A DNA stretch of 35,992 nucleotides, from contig JANTGP010000010.1 in NCBI GenBank assembly GCA_024762835.1, positions 1-35,992 on the forward strand. The letters run 5' to 3'. Numbering within the stretch: the first letter of the stretch is position 1; each line of letters opens with the position of its first letter. This DNA is from Bacteroidota bacterium. GTDB taxonomy: Bacteria > Bacteroidota > Bacteroidia > Bacteroidales > M50B96. Shown here piece by piece: positions 35,401-35,992 of this stretch. The notes under the pieces were generated by a model. It did no database searches and was not told the DNA's origin. It worked only from the letters and a program-made list of their open reading frames with translations. Made by a program: the position numbers and the translations under genes.

Positions 35401-35926
35401 TCTCGGGGCCGGCCCCGCTTGAAATTGTCAAGCTGGATAAAACAGGTACCCCATCAACTAAAATGTCCAATGAACCTCCATTCCACCCGTCTCCCCATGA
35501 ATCAAGGAGTGATACTGAATAATCACAAGAAGGACAAACCGCAAAACCAACTAATCCTCCGCTAGGAGTTGATCCTCCATCTCCATCAGAAAACATTTCA
35601 GTTCCATCTGCATCAAAGATTTTATATGAATTTTCAGTAGAATAGCTACCGGCAGTATAAACAGTAGTTATTTCTAGTCCATCTGTTACAGTTAAAACAA
35701 AGTTCTCGGGTCCAGCCCCGGATGAAATTGTTAAACCGGTTAGAACAGGTGTCCCGTCAACGAGTACGTCAAGTGAGCCTCCATTCCAACCATCACCCCA
35801 TGAGTCAAATAGAGTAACTGTATAGTCGCAATTTTGAGCCATTATGCTTCCATTAAACATTGAAAACAAAATGATAAACAGCAAATTTGCATACCATGTT
35901 TTTTTAAGTAAAGATTTCTTTTTCAT
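23486..35926 (-). CDS. Giant T9SS-exported adhesin-like protein with 28 SprB repeats
   Basis: 4146 residues, uninterrupted. A signal peptide (residues 1-31, ending SIMAQN) is followed by two copies of a 100-residue beta domain (DSWGDGWNGGSLD). Then come a calcium-site-like GCMDPSAGNYDP repeat and choice-of-anchor-J/MAM-like domains (TEDFENGGSIP, FFEDFEDGGATP, WTETFDTWTPDCW) interrupted by a fibronectin type III domain (about 740-830). Two more GCMDP repeats and a pre-peptidase C-terminal-like domain (about 1032-1150) precede 28 tandem SprB repeats (about 1156-3278). After these are a second such domain, a GEVED-type domain (about 3495-3640), two GNGxVYW repeats and a T9SS type A sorting domain (NLSNYPNPFSDYTTIEF to the end). 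SprB repeats are named for the mobile gliding adhesin of Flavobacterium johnsoniae. Surface adhesion or motility is inferred; no enzyme motif is seen. Confidence 0.93.
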   Translation of the reverse strand: MKKKSLLKKTWYANLLFIILFSMFNGSIMAQNCDYTVTLFDSWGDGWNGGSLDVLVDGTPVLTGLTISSGAGPENFVLTVTDGLEITTVYTAGSYSTENSYKIFDADGTEMFSDGDGGSTPSGGLVGFAVCPSCDYSVSLLDSWGDGWNGGSLDILVDGVPVLSSLTISSGAGPENHIFTVFTGQAITTIYTAGSYSTENSYYIYDSNGVEVLASGVGGTTPDATGDAGLADCSGIPGCMDPSAGNYDPTATVDDGSCWYTVATPYTEDFENGGSIPLYWTNDAGDGGEDWEFTTTNSHGSTADHTSGTGYYALLNDYSIHYNNSPVNLLTPNFDFSSPGISYQIKYWAWIGADGAANPIHIDVSDDGGATWTNDVFVHDHSTTNTWFENTISLSSFTSNRVVVRFRGVSIWGVNTDNSGIDDITVEETPLFAMDWCNLQWPENATIVQGNSVTVYTQGWEDGVTPGAGAGAGIDVWIGYSTSNTDPSTWTDWVPATYNLDNGNNDEFMADLGLPQNLLPGTYYYASRWQLSGGIFKYGGYNAGGGGFWDGVTNVSGVLTINPYIAVAPFFEDFEDGGATPAYWTNTSSTGEVWQFSTTGIGHSATSDHTSGAGYFASVDDSEYPHSTDVTLTTPFIDLSTLSIPQLDFWFYSDNEGHPNMTLHVNIWDGAAWNNDFASFSGNTSGWENMTVDLATLTISGPIQIQFVGDETSSGSDYYDDISIDDITIDEAPACASPTALATSSITGNSAELSWTAGGTETSWDIEIVETGITPTGTPTYAGLTNPYTVNGLTANTSYDWYVRADCGSSQSSWVGPYTFTTACDAVNTFPWTETFDTWTPDCWDLTGGTFNWVQYGSSSARANFWSHSSGNNAVMTTPTFDVSTLTTPTLNFDWSSGYSSSYPNDELDVLVSDDNGASWVSVWNKTGTDLNSNDGAGSTSPGTFVPSGIIDLSSFGNSLLIRFNAISGYGYDLFVDNVSIMEMPILGCMDPIAENYDPAATLDDGSCIYIEGCMDPLAINYMDTATHDDGSCYFMGDSCTLALDYGLINDPAVTDSTVYAYDVDWYSFTLNNDYGSVVISLCGSAYDTKLEIWDNCSSSSYMYYNDDSYSNCGSGGNSYISIPFLEAGTYYAKVYGYSSYFGDYNLEITGVECDLSIALDNQTNVSCFGGNDGVLDISPLGGTAPYTYLWSSGETTDSIFALPVGTYDITVVDSNGCIATASYSITEPTILAAGISAQTDVNCLGGNDGTATATISGGTSPYSFLWTNGEASETAVALIADTHTLTVTDALGCTTTATVTITEPSTAVVATISSQTNISCNGGSDGSIDVLVEGGTPGYNYSWWPNNETTEDLSNLSAGAYSLTVTDANGCTSVTGTSLTEPAELVASIDSYNNVSCFEGNDAEATVLATGGTSPYSYSWSNGTTDATATALIAGSYTVDITDDMGCTASTSLTISEPALLSASISTQTNVDCYGAATGSATVLATGGTSPYSYLWSNGATDATATDLAAGTFTVDITDDNGCVTSTSVTITQPDEFSVALDSQTNIDCYSGNNGAIDVSIIGGVTPYTYFWSPNGETTQDINALSAYNYALTVTDANGCVALFAAEITQPDVLQINSTQSEVSCMGSDGEINLTIAGGTSPFTYSWSNGASNDNITGLDAGTYGVDVIDANGCSATESFIITEPPALTANISASTNVACYGESTGTATAEAMYGSSPFAYLWSNGATDATATELAAGTYTVTITDNGGCTSSASVEINEADELVATLTSQTNVSCYGGTNGALGVTIIGGVGPYTYLWSSGAGSPTIGGLSAGMYSFTVIDANGCSKSLSTEITQPDELVLTVTSNDVSCFGFNDGNAIVSATGGVAPYTYLWSNGTTDAENVELFAGEYSVIVSDANGCSSEAFATIQQPDDLTGTISSSNVSCNGTSTGSASITVTGGTAAYTYEWSTVGTDATIDNLIADIYFVTITDAHACTFESSVEVTEPDELVVSITSQTNVSCFGLSDGAATAQATGGTAPYTFLWNSGQATASIDNLLAGDYFVTVIDNMGCTAQTDVTILQPSELTAGYTQTDVTCNGANNGEIDLFVNGGTTPYTYSWTPNGETTEDITGLAGGSYSVIITDANGCVTDANILLNEPDELLIGSTLNNVSCNGGNDGEILLTVSGGTAAYSYMWSNGETTDFLAGLSVGNYSVTVHDINGCEQIDEYVITEPSILVASVSSQTNLSCYGCVDGAIDISVTGGATPYSFLWSNGETTEDLSGILAGTYTVIVTDANGCTSTTSAEIYEPGQLNVVLSSKTDVSCFGANDGTVTMVGDGGTTPYTFLWSNGETIESLTGLAGGEYTLTITDDNGLTASASVTIVEPSELIAEIASFDNVSCNGNNDGAIDLSVNGGTMPYTYLWSNGATIPDIPNLGDDSYSCVITDANGCIANAEAEITQPDELVASISLQTNVSCFGGNDGNANAVATGGTLPYSYSWSNNATSAFAGGLAAGTYDVSITDANGCTAITSVIITEPDELIAIVDYQTNVSCFGGNNGAVSIITTGGVLPYSYLWSDGSTNNSLTELTAGTYSVDVTDANGCLTSLSVIITQPTVLSSGINYFSDVSCAGGNDGEASVLASGGTMPYTYLWSNGATTAVINTLTAGTYTVTITDDLGCTSVSSITITEPNILSISSVNSTDVSCYGGNDGSASVLVTGGTLPYSYSWSNGATTANISSLAAGSYTVTVTDANGCITFASITITQPDDLVIVASVTDNVSCFGVADGSANVTVEGGTMPYIYLWSNNASTDNVSGLLAGSYDVTVSDAHGCSSSTSINITEPDLLTATIAASTNVSCNGGNNGEATVLAEGGTMPYSYLWSNSSINETATGLSAGNYTVAIVDVNGCVAYTYAVITEPDVLVSSISTQTNVSCTGGNDGEATVLASGGTSPYSYLWSNGEVTATISGLFAGSYTVTVTDDLGCTSMSTVEITEPYELFPNIVSHTDVSCYGGSNGAASVFVNGGTLPFTYLWSNGATSPNPAGLSAGIYTVTVTDANGCSATAFVEISEPTELIASISSQTNVSCFGGNNGAATILVNGGLSPYVYLWSNSCTDDNIGMLTVGTYTVTVTDDNACEAIESVIITEPTELVSSISSQTDISCNGGDDGSATVSATGGTMPYVYFWSDFNPNSTNDNLVAGPYSVTVTDDMGCTSVSSVTLSEPNALSISSSTNDVSSYGGNDGAVNITVTGGTTPYSYNWTSGATTEDLSGLTAGGYTLTVSDINACSDDILVTIFEPSGSGDDCTSPFVVDVPSSLTYYDANQTTCGHGNSYSDTELNTYDEGEDVVYKLNVAEETNVRITLDPLATIETGLALYADCPSTNNAMVYVADATADPRIIETVLAPGAYYVLVDQLDPACFNFDFTIEKLCLDIITNVDISICSNEEVFVGGAMQNTTGVYYDTLSSIEGCDSIIVTNLTVIDDLPTAIITSSSPVCQGTEFDIHGEPLEISCDTCNLSPASCESSSLFDSYFHIFKVELDGNIITSGASNYTDNTSSALATLYVGQTYTLKVYIHNNTSNPNVACSLFDENDELWPPWDDDCDGEGDWGDDTLGFCYTFTVPQSTQLGEKRIRIITNDAATQDYCGMYQKGETEDYMVEIKAFDSGTSLSYNWAGPNGWTSINRENLISNITTDYSGEYNLTVTNAAGCSATAQTDILVSNPVIDFDYNYAITMNPDTIILYPGVFDSYLWSTGETSSFIVPSYGQYSVSVTLNGCENNDMVQIDERQEIVLNEGWSMFSTYIDNTNPIDAVLADISNDVIMVKNGNGDVYWTAFGVNTIGNMIIGDAYLIKMVNTRTLNVEGSAVNPVNHPIVLNFTYNHLGYLRKTAASVVDMMSPISAQMMLLKDGNGQVYWPMFGLDLIGNMLPGEGYKINMKFPATLVYPANDAAVAKSNVIVPELKYYSEPKSTGKDMTIAIPANAWNVKPLVGDEIAVFDANGTITGASVYTGQNMAISVWGLDELADNKNGMSNYETMTFEIYHKASGTTNKFEISSWLEGDGKFHENAIAIADKVEFVEIISELNLSNYPNPFSDYTTIEFNLNEKAEVEISLYNVLGEKLTTIVKGIYDKGINSVNYESGDLRSGNYIIKLNVNGEIISKPIQLIK
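26093..32461 (-). repeat. Array of 28 tandem SprB repeats (about 228 bp each)
   Basis: Each unit is about 76 residues with the order NVSCxGGNDG - GGTxPYxYxWSNG - AGxYxVTVTDxNGC - ITEPDEL. The two conserved Cys, about 45 residues apart, probably form a disulfide after export. I counted 28 units. Unit 16 lacks the second Cys (DDNGLTAS) and unit 28 lacks the first (DVSSYGGNDG). Units 15 and 26 carry an additional Cys (CYGCVDG and NSCTDDN). DNA similarity is highest between short motifs such as the PYSYLWSNG codons, and no two units look identical. Confidence 0.92.
35228..35830 (-). repeat. Tandem duplication of a 100-residue N-terminal domain
   Basis: Two adjacent copies (35528-35830 and 35228-35527 on the minus strand) share LFDSWGDGWNGGSLD/LLDSWGDGWNGGSLD, LTISSGAGPEN and YTAGSYSTENSY. 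They are close enough to indicate a recent duplication within the giant gene. Confidence 0.88.
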
Positions 35927-35992
35927 AAGCTTAAAATTTAATTAATAAAATAAAATTACATTCAAACAAAATAATACGGCATAACCGGCAAA

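Overview
The window looks like chromosomal DNA of a Bacteroidota bacterium (Bacteroidales, Marinilabiliales or Flavobacteriales type). The evidence is low GC, several promoters with the phylum's TAnnTTTG -7 element, three secreted proteins ending in type IX secretion (T9SS) C-terminal sorting domains, SprB repeats, and almost no Shine-Dalgarno sequences. I see no phage, transposase or CRISPR array.

Left part (1-11.9 kb), mostly metabolism. An iron-type alcohol dehydrogenase runs off the left edge. Opposite it is a three-gene set: an SPFH membrane protein, a ribbon-helix-helix protein and a small zinc ribbon. A convergent terminator separates this set from a minus-strand pair, an isocitrate/isopropylmalate-type dehydrogenase followed by an HD-domain protein. 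Then come a long-chain acyl-CoA ligase, a MurU-like nucleotidyltransferase, a small exported protein and tRNA-Pro. A 1152-residue minus-strand protein joins a GAF-like region, two receiver domains and a PEP/pyruvate-binding ATP-grasp domain, but has no phosphohistidine domain.

Middle part (12-20 kb). Two sugar-nucleotide enzymes (galE and the dTDP-glucose 4,6-dehydratase rfbB) flank a 954-residue T9SS cargo protein. A YgjP-like metallopeptidase diverges from tRNA-Glu and rpsT, and a GH13 alpha-amylase-family lipoprotein follows.

Right part (20-36 kb), surface proteins. A 42-codon orphan T9SS sorting-domain tail precedes a T9SS cargo gene broken by a one-base frameshift. Three copies of a short palindrome built on ATAGCTAT lie in and just behind that gene. 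The last 12.4 kb is one minus-strand gene for a 4146-residue adhesin-like protein with 28 consecutive SprB repeats and a T9SS sorting domain.

The most notable items are the giant 28-repeat protein, the palindromes inserted in frame in a coding region, the frameshifted cargo gene, the receiver/ATP-grasp fusion, and the SPFH/RHH/zinc-ribbon trio. I found no clear evidence of a wholly new defence or mobile system. All calls rest on reading the sequence; no database search was made.
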